Shown: positions 33,060-41,039 of the stretch, in pieces
Numbering within the stretch: the first letter of the stretch is position 1
Layout: the number at the start of each line of letters is the position of its first letter
Source: Nitrospinaceae bacterium
Lineage (GTDB): Bacteria; Nitrospinota; Nitrospinia; Nitrospinales; Nitrospinaceae
DNA length: 41,175 nt
Assembly: GCA_029261535.1 (NCBI GenBank)
Contig: JAJDBF010000023.1
Span: 1 to 41,175 of the forward strand
Direction: 5' to 3'
The notes under the pieces: generated by a model
What the model was told of the DNA's origin: nothing
The model's input: the letters and a program-made list of their open reading frames with translations, nothing else
The model's database searches: none
Translations under genes and position numbers: made by a program

Positions 33060-33903
33060 ACGCATCATCCCCTGTCTCGATGTCAAGGACGGGCGCGTCG
33101 TCAAAGGCATCAACTTTGTTAACCTGCGTGATGCCGGTGATCCGGTCGAAGTCGCTTCGGCCTACGAAGCCGAGGGTGCCGACGAACTAACCTTCCTCGA
33201 CATCACAGCATCTCACGAAAAACGAGACATCATCATCGATGTCGTCGCCCGCACGGCGGAGAAAGTGTTCATGCCGCTGACCGTCGGCGGAGGCGTGCGC
33301 ACACTCGACGACATCCGCAGTCTTTTGAAGGCCGGTGCCGACAAGGTCGCCATCAACACAGCGGCGGTGCACAATCCCGATTTCGTTCAGCAGGCGGCAG
33401 AGCGATTCGGCAGTCAATGTATCGTGGTGGCAATCGATGCCAAACAGGTTGAGGCAACTGCCCCCGACTTCACGACCGAATTCGAGTGGCAGGAACGCTA
33501 TCCGGAATTGCTTGAGGAAAAAGGAAAACATGAACAGCACTGGGAGGTCTACACTCACGGTGGGCGTAATCGCACGGGCATCAACGTCGTCCGCTGGGCA
33601 AAGTGCATGGAACAGTTCGGCGCGGGAGAAATTTTACTGACCAGTATGGATCGGGATGGCACCAAGCAGGGCTACGATCTGCCGCTCAACCGGGCGGTGT
33701 CCGAGACCTGCACCATCCCGGTGATCGCCTCCGGCGGCGCGGGCACATTGGAACATCTTTACGATGCACTGGCAGAAGGCAAAGCCGATGCGGTGCTGGC
33801 CGCCTCCATTTTTCATTTCAAGGAATTGACCATCCCCGAGACCAAACAGTATCTGGATCAGCGCGGCATCATCGTTCGTACACTGGCACCGGAAGCCACT
33901 TGA
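33049..33903 (+). CDS. hisF: imidazole glycerol phosphate synthase cyclase subunit, with an insertion
   Basis: A 284-residue TIM-barrel cyclase that, with the HisH glutaminase, makes imidazole glycerol phosphate and AICAR. Catalytic D11 (IPCLDVKDG) and D130 (VVAIDAK) are present, with [13 protein letters not shown] and [15 protein letters not shown] at the phosphate sites. The usual length is about 250-258. The excess is an inserted charged segment between residues 133 and 164 ([20 protein letters not shown], then [10 protein letters not shown]), just after strand 5 and before VYTHGGR. The ATG lies within hisA. HisH is not in the window. Confidence 0.96.
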   Translation: MLAKRIIPCLDVKDGRVVKGINFVNLRDAGDPVEVASAYEAEGADELTFLDITASHEKRDIIIDVVARTAEKVFMPLTVGGGVRTLDDIRSLLKAGADKVAINTAAVHNPDFVQQAAERFGSQCIVVAIDAKQVEATAPDFTTEFEWQERYPELLEEKGKHEQHWEVYTHGGRNRTGINVVRWAKCMEQFGAGEILLTSMDRDGTKQGYDLPLNRAVSETCTIPVIASGGAGTLEHLYDALAEGKADAVLAASIFHFKELTIPETKQYLDQRGIIVRTLAPEAT

Positions 33904-33906
33904 TTT

Positions 33907-33927
33907 AAACCGGCTCACTGCCGTTTT
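33907..33927. terminator. weak hairpin between convergent hisF and LD-carboxypeptidase genes
   Basis: AAACCGGC and GCCGTTTT surround TCACT, with one C-T mismatch, and end in a short T run. Only 24 bases separate the two stop codons, so it would have to serve both genes. Confidence 0.4.
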
Positions 33928-34845
33928 CTACACCTCAAGCGTCCGCTTATCCCCATCCAGACGGGCTTTTCTGCCCACCGGCAAGGTCCAGATTTCCGCG
34001 CCGTGACCGATCGGGCAGTTACTGATGACCGGAGTCTTTAGCCTGTTAAAATGATCGCGGAAAATATCATCCAGCGTTCCCTGCTGCCCTTTATTGAAAC
34101 GACAATCGATCATCTCGCCCACGATGACGCCTTTTACGCCTTTGAATTTTCCAGCCTGCCCCAATTGCCACAGCATGCCGTCGATTTTATAGGCCGGCTC
34201 ATTGACATCTTCGATCAGGAGCAGGGAACCGCGAGTCTCGATCTCATACGGTGTGCCCAGCGAGCGGCACATAAGAGTCAGGTTGCCTCCGGCAAGCCTG
34301 CCCTCCGCCAACCCGCCAAAAAGCGTCCTGCTCTTCGATGACATCAGTAAAGAACACTCTCGGCCTTCGGTCAGCATTTGTGAAAACTGTTTTTTCGATT
34401 GCGGCATCGGACGACAGCCGAAACTTGCCCCAGCCATCGGTCCGTGATAAGCCACCATTCTGCAAACCTGATTGAGATAGATGAGGAGAATTGTCACATC
34501 GCTGGAGCCGACCACCACCTTTGGGTTTTTCCGGATCACGTCGGCTTTCAATAACGGCAGGATGCGGTTGACCCCATAACCACCGCGGGCGCAGACGATG
34601 CCGCGAATGTCAGGGTCGCGAAACATGGTCATCAAATCGAGTGCGCGTTCCTCGTCGCTACCGGCGAGGAAGCCGGAACGCTTGCGCACAAACTGACCGG
34701 GCACCGGATCAAAACCCATCTGACGCAAAACGCCAAGACCTTTATCGAGGGTTCCCGCCTCCACCGGTCCTGAAGGCGCGACAACACCAATACGGTCGCC
34801 TTTTTTCAAAAGCGGCGGATCAATCCAGCGTTTTTTCACTGCCAT
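33928..34845 (-). CDS. LD-carboxypeptidase, S66 family
   Basis: A 305-residue serine peptidase of the LdcA/MccF family, which trims the terminal D-Ala from murein tetrapeptides during cell-wall recycling. Motifs are GDRIGVVAPSGPV (17-29), GIVCARGGYGVNRILP and the nucleophile S115 in VVGSSDVT. The general-acid/base partners are in LLLIEDVNEPAYKID (Glu) and ISNCPIGHG (His). CAGGA lies seven bases before the ATG at 34845, preferred over a 13-codon upstream extension. No signal peptide, so it is cytoplasmic. Confidence 0.92.
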   Translation of the reverse strand: MAVKKRWIDPPLLKKGDRIGVVAPSGPVEAGTLDKGLGVLRQMGFDPVPGQFVRKRSGFLAGSDEERALDLMTMFRDPDIRGIVCARGGYGVNRILPLLKADVIRKNPKVVVGSSDVTILLIYLNQVCRMVAYHGPMAGASFGCRPMPQSKKQFSQMLTEGRECSLLMSSKSRTLFGGLAEGRLAGGNLTLMCRSLGTPYEIETRGSLLLIEDVNEPAYKIDGMLWQLGQAGKFKGVKGVIVGEMIDCRFNKGQQGTLDDIFRDHFNRLKTPVISNCPIGHGAEIWTLPVGRKARLDGDKRTLEV

Positions 34846-34939
34846 TGCATAATCCTGTTCAATCGATACAATGTTTTCAAACAATTTTTATAGTTCAACA
34901 TTTTCACAATGTTTTTACACGTCTTTCAAAGGGTCTTCG

Positions 34940-34985
34940 TTAGCCCCTTCGACAGGCTCAGGGCAGGCTCCGCGCCAGCACCTCG
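34940..34985. repeat. family C repeat copy
   Basis: CCCCTTCGACAGGCTCAGGG at about 34945-34964, just before the SpsF-like gene, matches the copies at 7252 and 22311. Confidence 0.5.
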
Positions 34986-35000
34986 TAACCATCAAACTCT

Positions 35001-35738
35001 ATGAATCAGTCAATCGCCATTATTCAAGCCCGAACCGGGTCGACCCGCACTCCGGGAAAAGCTCTTGCGGACATCTCCGGCATTCCCATGACGGAGCATA
35101 TCATCAATCGGGTGAAGTCCGCGGCGGTATTTGATCACATCGTGCTGGCTGTGCCGGACCTCGCATCGGAAGCACCGCTGGTCGAAATGGCCGAACGTCT
35201 GAACATCCACAGTCATCAAGGGCCGGAAGAGGACGTGCTGGCGCGTTTCATTGGAGCGGCGGAATGGGTCGGTGCCGAACAAATTCTCAGAGTTTGCGGC
35301 GACAATCCGTTGATCGACATCCCCTTGATGATCGAACTGTTTAAGGAACACAGCCAATCTAATGCCGACTACACTATCGTCAAGGACCCGATCCCGCTCG
35401 GCACCGGGTCCGAGATGGTACGCCTGTCTGCCCTTCAGACGATTTCAGCCGCAACAAGGGAAGCTAAATATCTTGAGCATGTGACCTCTTATTTTTCGGA
35501 TCACTCAGCCGACTATAATGTAAAAAAAATTCCCGCCCCATATTACCTGCGCAACATGCCCCTGCGCCTGACCGTGGATACAAGTGAGGACCTCGCCCTG
35601 ATTCGTCACCTTTATGAAAAATTTCATGTCTCCTACCTGCCGGTGGACCTGGAGCAGGTGATTCTCTATCTGGTCAACCGCCCCGAGATTTATGGGATGA
35701 ACGCCCACGTCGAGCAAAAAGACTGGCGCACTGAATAA
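35001..35738 (+). CDS. SpsF-type cytidylyltransferase
   Basis: A 245-residue nucleotidyltransferase that activates a sugar acid or related compound with CTP. The N-terminal IAIIQARTGSTRTPGKAL is the SpsF/NeuA-like signature, with VCGDNPLIDIPLM for the metal-binding Asp, and YLEHVTSYF and LRLTVDTSEDLALI as typical C-terminal motifs. The usual L in STRLPGK is T here. Lying 256 bases upstream of four flagellin genes, it may supply a nucleotide sugar for flagellin or surface glycan. That role is inference, and a glycosyltransferase is not seen here. Confidence 0.85.
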   Translation: MNQSIAIIQARTGSTRTPGKALADISGIPMTEHIINRVKSAAVFDHIVLAVPDLASEAPLVEMAERLNIHSHQGPEEDVLARFIGAAEWVGAEQILRVCGDNPLIDIPLMIELFKEHSQSNADYTIVKDPIPLGTGSEMVRLSALQTISAATREAKYLEHVTSYFSDHSADYNVKKIPAPYYLRNMPLRLTVDTSEDLALIRHLYEKFHVSYLPVDLEQVILYLVNRPEIYGMNAHVEQKDWRTE

Positions 35739-35739
35739 A

Positions 35740-35771
35740 AAGAGCCTGGCACCTCACCTCTTTTTTTATAA
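35740..35771 (+). terminator. putative terminator after the SpsF-like gene
   Basis: AAAAAGAG and CTCTTTTT flank a 13-base loop and end in a seven-T run. It separates the cytidylyltransferase transcript from the flagellin promoters that follow. Confidence 0.5.
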
Positions 35772-35790
35772 AAAATCGCACTTTCCCCAC

Positions 35791-35817
35791 TAAAGTTCTC
35801 AAATGTTCTGCCGATAA
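35791..35817 (+). promoter_or_regulatory. FliA (sigma28) promoter of flagellin gene 1
   Basis: TAAA at 35791-35794, a 15-base spacer and GCCGATAA at 35810-35817: an exact match to the core sigma28 consensus. The transcript would have a leader of about 170 bases. Confidence 0.9.
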
Positions 35818-35844
35818 CGTACCTGAGGACAGTTGTCAGCTTTG

Positions 35845-35872
35845 TAGATTGCCCGATTTCCAAGGCCGATAA
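35845..35872 (+). promoter_or_regulatory. possible second FliA promoter of flagellin gene 1
   Basis: A second exact GCCGATAA at 35865-35872 is preceded after 16 bases by TAGA (35845-35848). It has a perfect -10 and an imperfect -35 at slightly long spacing. Confidence 0.5.
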
Positions 35873-35994
35873 CCTATTAAGAAACCTGGTAAACAGGAGG
35901 ATTCAAAAAATAGGCTGTACCCAAAAAAAACGCATTTAAATCGGAAATTTTCCGTTTTTAATTTTAGTTCCAACTCTTGGTGGAGGATTAGGAA

Positions 35995-36852
35995 ATGCCC
36001 GTACGTATATTCAATAACATCCCGTCTATTAATGCCCAGAGAATTCTGGGTATCAACAACGACCGGCTTGCCAAGTCGGTTGAACGCATCGCATCTGGTA
36101 TCCGAATCAACCGGGGTGCCGACGATGCCGCAGGTCTTGCGATCTCTGAATCATTAAGGTCAGACATCCGCGCCCTGCGTCAGGCCGTCAGAAACTCCAA
36201 TGACGGTATCTCCCTCATCAATGTTGCGGAAGGTGCGCTCAACGAGCAGTCCAGTATTCTCATCCGACTGCGCGAATTGTCTTCCCAGGCCGCAACCGGT
36301 ACCGTTGGCTCCACTGAGCGGGCCACCATTCAGCTCGAATTCAACTCGCTCCGCAGTGAAATCGACCGTATTTCCAACACGACAGAGTTCAACGGTCAGA
36401 AACTGGTCGACGGCTCTCTCGCCTCGGGCGTTGCAGCTAGCAGTCAGATTCTGATTCAGGTAGGTATCGACTCGAGTGCGTCAAGCCGGATCAATCTGAA
36501 CCAGCAAATTGACCTGGGCTCGATCTCAGCGACCGCTCTTGGTTTGGACATACTTGCCGTGAGTACCGCCGCGGCGGCCCTGACGGCCCTTGATTCGATC
36601 AATGCGGCCATCGATACGCTGACCGCCAGCCGGGGTAAAGTAGGTGCGGTTCAAAACCGGCTGGTGCGCACCATCTCCAGTTTGTCGATTACAGTTGAAA
36701 ACCTGCAGGCCGCAGAATCCGCTATCCGGGATGCTGATATCGCGGAAGAAGTGGCCCTTTTGACAAGGAACCAGATACTGGTGCAATCAGCAACAGCCGC
36801 CGTAGCACAGGCAAATCTGGCACCTCAATCGATTCTTCAGCTTCTGGCGTAA
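35995..36852 (+). CDS. flagellin 1
   Basis: A 285-residue flagellin subunit of the filament. The N-terminal D0/D1 region (NNIPSINAQRILGINNDRLAKSVERIASGIRIN, DDAAGLAISESLRSDIRALRQA) and the C-terminal region (AESAIRDADIAEEVALLTRNQILVQSATAAVAQANLAPQSILQLLA) are complete. The variable outer D2/D3 domains of longer flagellins are absent: only about 60 residues join the two halves. It is closest to flagellins 2 and 3 but differs near the C-terminus (AAVAQANLAP instead of AMVGQANLIP). A strong terminator follows. GGAGG and AGGA precede the start. Confidence 0.97.
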   Translation: MPVRIFNNIPSINAQRILGINNDRLAKSVERIASGIRINRGADDAAGLAISESLRSDIRALRQAVRNSNDGISLINVAEGALNEQSSILIRLRELSSQAATGTVGSTERATIQLEFNSLRSEIDRISNTTEFNGQKLVDGSLASGVAASSQILIQVGIDSSASSRINLNQQIDLGSISATALGLDILAVSTAAAALTALDSINAAIDTLTASRGKVGAVQNRLVRTISSLSITVENLQAAESAIRDADIAEEVALLTRNQILVQSATAAVAQANLAPQSILQLLA

Positions 36853-36897
36853 ACAAAGTAGGGAAACCTCATTGCGGGGTTTCCCTTTGCTTTGTTC
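36852..36897 (+). terminator. terminator of flagellin gene 1
   Basis: AAACAAAG, TA, GGGAAACC pairs with GGTTTCCC, TTTG, CTTTGTT around a short loop. It is a long stem with one asymmetric internal bulge, directly after the stop codon. Confidence 0.8.
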
Positions 36898-37230
36898 GAT
36901 CACGATACCCACGTTTTCGACTCCGGAACTGCTCGCCGGTTGTATCCTCCGCCGGTGGATTGAGGCAGGAACAGACCTGTTGAGTCCGCACCTCCCTGGT
37001 AATTTTTGCGGATTCGACCTTGAGGTCCGTTCCCAACTGGAAAAAACAACGTGGTCGGGGCCTTCCGGACTGCGGCGATGCGGACCCCGTCCCCTCGTCC
37101 GCACCCGGTCCGCCCCAAACCTATTCCGTCTTTCCTCATAAAGGCTTCTTCGAGGTCACCCGGAACCGGGCCCCACCTGGAACTTTCCATTCCGCAAAAC
37201 AGGATTGCTGTTTCTTTTTATTATCCCCCC
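36898..37230. other. gap between flagellin genes 1 and 2, no gene
   Basis: A GC-rich stretch without a coding frame that I can support. The gap appears to be non-coding and separates the flagellin 1 terminator from the flagellin 2 promoter. Confidence 0.5.
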
Positions 37231-37257
37231 TAAAGTTATCAATATCTCCTCCGATAA
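37231..37257 (+). promoter_or_regulatory. FliA (sigma28) promoter of flagellin gene 2
   Basis: TAAA at 37231-37234, a 15-base spacer and TCCGATAA at 37250-37257 (one mismatch to GCCGATAA). The sequence TAAAGTT after the -35 is shared with the flagellin 1 promoter. The leader would be about 195 bases. Confidence 0.85.
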
Positions 37258-37317
37258 GCAGAGTGGCCCCACGTGTATCCGGAGACAGCCAACACGCTTA
37301 AAATGGCCTGTTTTCAC

Positions 37318-37370
37318 GTCCATCCGGCCAAATTATACGATGGACATTTTCAAAATGGAGAAGATCACAG
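37318..37370 (+). promoter_or_regulatory. structured leader of flagellin gene 2
   Basis: In the predicted 5' untranslated region GTCCATC (37318-37324) pairs with GATGGAC (37339-37345). AAGATCACAG at 37361-37370, preceded by ATGG, recurs in the leader of flagellin 3 (38709-38718). A post-transcriptional control site is possible but not shown. Confidence 0.45.
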
Positions 37371-37459
37371 GAGGTTCTTCCCGAGTAAAAAAAATGAAGC
37401 ATTCCAGGGTTGGGAGGCCCTAAGGATGCGACCTCAATCCAAATCAAGGAGGATGTACA

Positions 37460-38317
37460 ATGCCAGTTCGAATCTTCAATAATGTGCCCTCGCTTAATGC
37501 CCAGCGCATATTGGGTATCAACAATGACCGATTGGCACAATCGGTTGAACGTATTGCTTCCGGTATTCGTATCAACCGGGGTGCTGATGACGCGGCAGGA
37601 CTTGCGATTTCCGAATCACTGCGATCCGACATCCGCGCATTGCGTCAGGCGGTTAGAAACGCCAACGATGGTATTTCACTGATCAACGTCACGGAAGGTG
37701 CGCTCAACGAGCAGGCCAGTATCCTGATCCGTCTTCGAGAGCTGTCCTCGCAGGCCTCAACCGGTACTGTAGGATCTACCGAACGCGCCACAATCCAGCT
37801 CGAATTCAGTGCGCTTCGCGATGAAATCGACCGTATTGCGACCAGCACCGAGTTTAATGGTCAGAAACTGGTCGATGGTTCATTGGCATCAGGTGTAAAC
37901 CCGACCAATCAGATATTGATCCAGGTGGGGATTGATTCAACAGCATCCAGCCGGATCAACCTGAACAGCGATGTGAACCTGTCCTCTATTTCTGCGACGT
38001 CCCTCGGCATTGATATCCTGTCTGTTACCACTGCCGCGGCGGCACTGACGGCCCTTGATTCAATCAATTCGGCGATCGATGTTGTAACCTCTGGTCGTGG
38101 TAAAGTCGGTGCGGTTCAAAACCGGCTGGTGCGAACCATCTCCAACCTGTCGATCGGAATCGAGAATCTGCAAGCCGCAGAATCTGCCATCCGTGATGCG
38201 GATATTGCGGAAGAGGTTGCGATACTCACAAGGAACCAGATTCTGGTACAGGCCTCAACCGCAATGGTAGGACAGGCCAATTTGATTCCTCAGTCAGTTC
38301 TACAGTTACTCGGTTAA
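37460..38317 (+). CDS. flagellin 2
   Basis: A 285-residue flagellin of the same short D0/D1-only type. It shares long blocks with flagellins 1 and 3 (ISESLRSDIRALRQAVRNAN, RGKVGAVQNRLVRTIS). The C-terminus reads ASTAMVGQANLIPQSVLQLLG. The middle segment (ASGVNPTNQILIQVGIDSTAS) is the main point of difference. AAGGAGG lies six bases before the ATG. It has its own FliA promoter and its own terminator, so it is a separate transcription unit. Confidence 0.97.
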   Translation: MPVRIFNNVPSLNAQRILGINNDRLAQSVERIASGIRINRGADDAAGLAISESLRSDIRALRQAVRNANDGISLINVTEGALNEQASILIRLRELSSQASTGTVGSTERATIQLEFSALRDEIDRIATSTEFNGQKLVDGSLASGVNPTNQILIQVGIDSTASSRINLNSDVNLSSISATSLGIDILSVTTAAAALTALDSINSAIDVVTSGRGKVGAVQNRLVRTISNLSIGIENLQAAESAIRDADIAEEVAILTRNQILVQASTAMVGQANLIPQSVLQLLG

Positions 38318-38344
38318 GCAAAAAACAACCGGGTTTAAAAAATT

Positions 38345-38395
38345 ATCGCGGTGCGCCAACTCTCTCCCGGGTTGGTCACCGCGATTTTTTTTTTT
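38345..38395 (+). terminator. strong terminator of flagellin gene 2
   Basis: ATCGCGGTG (38345-38353) pairs with CACCGCGAT (38377-38385) and inner CCAAC with GTTGG, followed by a run of eleven T residues. This is one of the clearest terminators in the window. Confidence 0.95.
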
Positions 38396-38515
38396 GCAAA
38401 ACTTTCCTGCAATTAAATTTCACCTAACCCTTGATAAATAAAACCCGATCCCGCCTTCCTGAAAATTTTGCATCCACCCCACCCGGCAATTTTTTCCTGA
38501 TTTAAAAAAAAACAG

Positions 38516-38543
38516 TCAAGGGATTTTTTTTAAATCCCGATAG
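38516..38543 (+). promoter_or_regulatory. weak FliA-like promoter of flagellin gene 3
   Basis: CCCGATAG at 38536-38543 matches GCCGATAA at six of eight positions, with TCAA 16 bases upstream. It is much poorer than the promoters of flagellins 1 and 2 but is the best candidate in the gap. Confidence 0.4.
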
Positions 38544-38558
38544 GTGGGTCGAGGCCAC

Positions 38559-38718
38559 GGCACGAGGAACCCCGGAGCAACATATGCTCGGGTGCCTGCC
38601 ATGAACCTCGAAGGCATCTCTGGAAAATTGTAAATGACCAGAGGCCACCCCAAAGGGTTCCAGGGAATTTTGGAACCGGTCCGGCAAGGAAGCTGGACTT
38701 GATTATGGAAGATCACAG
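38559..38718 (+). promoter_or_regulatory. structured leader of flagellin gene 3
   Basis: Hairpin 1 has GGCA with TGCC outside and CCC, GAGCA with TGCTC, GGG inside (38559-38596). Hairpin 2 is GGTTCC (38656-38661) with GGAACC (38672-38677). AAGATCACAG at 38709-38718 is shared with the flagellin 2 leader and lies about 20 bases before the ribosome binding site GGAGGA. Confidence 0.5.
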
Positions 38719-38739
38719 AACTATCACGGAGGATAGACA

Positions 38740-39612
38740 ATGCCAGTCAGAATTTTCAACAACATCCCCTCTCTCAACGCACAGAGAATCCTGGGCATCA
38801 ACAATGATCGCCTGGCCCGGTCGGTGGAACGTATCGCATCTGGTATCCGCATCAATCGCGGAGCCGATGACGCGGCAGGACTCGCGATTTCGGAATCGTT
38901 GCGTTCGGATATCCGCGCACTCAGGCAGGCCGTCCGCAACGCCAACGATGGTATCTCTCTGATCAACGTGGCAGAAGGGGCCCTCAACGAGCAATCAGGT
39001 ATTCTCATTCGTCTTCGGGAGTTGGCTTCTCAAGCCGCAACCGGAACTGTCGGTTCCACCGAGCGCGCAACGATCCAACTGGAATTCGATGCACTGCGAA
39101 CGGAAATCGACCGTATTGCGAATACCACGGAATTCAACGGTCAAAAACTGGTGGACGGATCCCTCGCTTCGGGCACTGCGGCAACCAACGCCAATGGCGG
39201 TGATCGGATCCTGATTCAGGTGGGAATCGACAGTAATTCGAACAGCCGCATTGACCTGAACCAACAAGTCAACCTGCAAGCCATCACAGCGTCTTCCCTG
39301 GGTATCGATTTGCTTTCCGTCACCACTGCCGCCGCCGCCCTGACTACACTGGATAGCATGAACTCGGCTATCGGGGTGGTCACGCAGGGCCGCGGTAAAG
39401 TCGGTGCCGTGCAAAACCGGCTGGTGCGGACCATTGCCAATCTGTCGATCACTATCGAGAATCTAACAGCGGCGGAATCCGCCATCCGCGATGCGGACAT
39501 CGCAGAAGAAGTGGCCCTGCTCACAAGGAACCAGATTCTGGTGCAAGCCGCAACCGCGATGGTGGGACAGGCCAATTTGATCCCGCAGACTGTACTGCAG
39601 TTGCTCCAGTAG
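38740..39612 (+). CDS. flagellin 3
   Basis: A 290-residue short flagellin, closest to flagellins 1 and 2. A five-residue longer linker (GTAATNANGGDRILIQVGID) distinguishes it. The D0/D1 regions are complete and the C-terminus is AATAMVGQANLIPQTVLQLLQ. CGGAGGA lies seven bases before the ATG. It is followed after 116 bases by flagellin 4 without a strong terminator, so readthrough is likely. Confidence 0.97.
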   Translation: MPVRIFNNIPSLNAQRILGINNDRLARSVERIASGIRINRGADDAAGLAISESLRSDIRALRQAVRNANDGISLINVAEGALNEQSGILIRLRELASQAATGTVGSTERATIQLEFDALRTEIDRIANTTEFNGQKLVDGSLASGTAATNANGGDRILIQVGIDSNSNSRIDLNQQVNLQAITASSLGIDLLSVTTAAAALTTLDSMNSAIGVVTQGRGKVGAVQNRLVRTIANLSITIENLTAAESAIRDADIAEEVALLTRNQILVQAATAMVGQANLIPQTVLQLLQ

Positions 39613-39683
39613 TATTTTTCACAACGGCATTTTCCCCAAACTATGGTTTGAGGAAATGATCTGGCAAGGACGCCTGATCATAT

Positions 39684-39704
39684 TGACCTGCTGTAACACA
39701 GGTC
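39684..39704 (+). promoter_or_regulatory. hairpin before flagellin gene 4
   Basis: GACCTG and CAGGTC form a six-pair stem around an eight- to nine-base loop, about ten bases upstream of the GGAGGA ribosome binding site. It may modulate translation or processing of the flagellin 3-4 transcript. No FliA promoter is visible in this gap. Confidence 0.4.
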
Positions 39705-39728
39705 ATTTATTCATGGAGGAAACATTTC

Positions 39729-40580
39729 ATGCCTTTGCGAATTTTCACCAACATTTCTTCGCAGAACGCCCAGAGAGTGTTGGACATCAACAACAATATG
39801 CTGGGTCGGGCGATTTCCCGGATCTCCTCGGGAATCCGGATCCGCACAGCCTCGGACGATGCGGCAGGCCTGGCCATCACCGAGCAATTGACTGCGGATT
39901 CCCGCACCCTCAAACAGGGCACCCGTAACCTGAACGATGGCATTGCGCTGGTCAACGTAGCCGAAGGGGCTATGGGGGAGCAGGGCGGCATGTTGATCCG
40001 CATGCGGGAATTGGCTTCGCAGGCGGCGACCGGCACCATCGGTCAGACCGAACGCGAAACCATCAATCTTGAATACCAACAGCTCAAAGCCGAAATAGAC
40101 CGCATCACCAACACCACAAAATTCGCCGGGCAGGGCATCCTCGATGGATCTCTGGCGGCGGCCAATACGTCACATCTCAATTTGCAGATAGGGGCAACCG
40201 GCCAGGCCACGGATCGGATTGATCTCAATCAGGCACTTGATCTGACGGCAGTCACGGTGGCCAACCTGGGTCTCGGCACCTCGCGCATATCCACCGAAGG
40301 CGATGCTCTGGTAGCCCTCGACCGGTTGGGTACTGCGGTCGATAATTTAATCGAGATTCGTGCCCGGGCCGGATCCATCCAGCAACGGATGGGCCGCTCC
40401 CTCAACACCCTGAACATTTCTATCGAAAACCTCAACGCGGCGGTGTCCCAGATAAGAGACGCAGACCTGGCCATAGAACTGGCAGATCTGACAAAAAATC
40501 AGATCCTCGTTCAAAGCGGTGCCGCCATGGTCAGCCAGTCGAATCTGATTCCGCAATCGGTCCTGACCCTGTTGTCGTAA
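39729..40580 (+). CDS. flagellin 4 (divergent)
   Basis: A 283-residue flagellin, clearly diverged from the other three: it begins RIFTNISSQNAQRVLDINNNMLGRAISRISSGIRI, has DDAAGLAITEQLTADSRTLKQG, and ends MVSQSNLIPQSVLTLLS. It also has only D0/D1. Its central part (ANTSHLNLQIGATGQATDRIDLN) is unrelated to the linkers of the others. It may be a minor filament subunit or a segment-specific flagellin. It lies 42 bases upstream of flaG, probably in one transcript. Confidence 0.96.
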   Translation: MPLRIFTNISSQNAQRVLDINNNMLGRAISRISSGIRIRTASDDAAGLAITEQLTADSRTLKQGTRNLNDGIALVNVAEGAMGEQGGMLIRMRELASQAATGTIGQTERETINLEYQQLKAEIDRITNTTKFAGQGILDGSLAAANTSHLNLQIGATGQATDRIDLNQALDLTAVTVANLGLGTSRISTEGDALVALDRLGTAVDNLIEIRARAGSIQQRMGRSLNTLNISIENLNAAVSQIRDADLAIELADLTKNQILVQSGAAMVSQSNLIPQSVLTLLS

Positions 40581-40622
40581 TCGAGGCCAGGGTCAAATAA
40601 AAAATAAGCAAGGAGACGTATC

Positions 40623-41015
40623 ATGTCACTCACAATTTCCCCGGCGGTACTGAGTGCAGGTTTCACCCCGCGTGAATCTACAACCACCGGTGGACGCTCA
40701 TCAGAAAAATCTGGACCTGCACCGGGCGCAACTTCATCGCCGATTCAGGAACCCGTGGATGTTGTTCAAACCAGTCAATCTGGAAAAAACAATGCCGCCC
40801 GGAATGCTGAAACTTTTTTCCAGCAATCTCCGGAAAGCTATGGCGTGAGCGGCAACCGGACCCGCTACGCAATCGACCTGGATTCCAAGGAGGTCATCAT
40901 TCAGGTGGTCGACCCGACAACTCAAAAGGAGTTGCGGCAGATCCCGTCGCCGGAAGCCAGAAAACTGGCCAAACAAATTGAAGCTTATATCAGCCAGACC
41001 TTCAGCAATGAGTAA
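40623..41015 (+). CDS. flaG: FlaG family protein
   Basis: A 130-residue protein. Residues 80-128 (TRYAIDLDSKEVIIQVVDPTTQKELRQIPSPEARKLAKQIEAYI) are the FlaG domain. The first 75 residues are low-complexity, Ser/Thr/Pro-rich. FlaG proteins affect filament length in several bacteria, and the gene normally sits between flagellin and fliD. AAGGAGA precedes the start. Here the IS30-like element begins 24 bases after the stop, so any fliD that followed has been displaced or lies beyond the IS. Confidence 0.93.
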   Translation: MSLTISPAVLSAGFTPRESTTTGGRSSEKSGPAPGATSSPIQEPVDVVQTSQSGKNNAARNAETFFQQSPESYGVSGNRTRYAIDLDSKEVIIQVVDPTTQKELRQIPSPEARKLAKQIEAYISQTFSNE

Positions 41016-41039
41016 TCCAATGAAGCTGGTAATCAAAAA

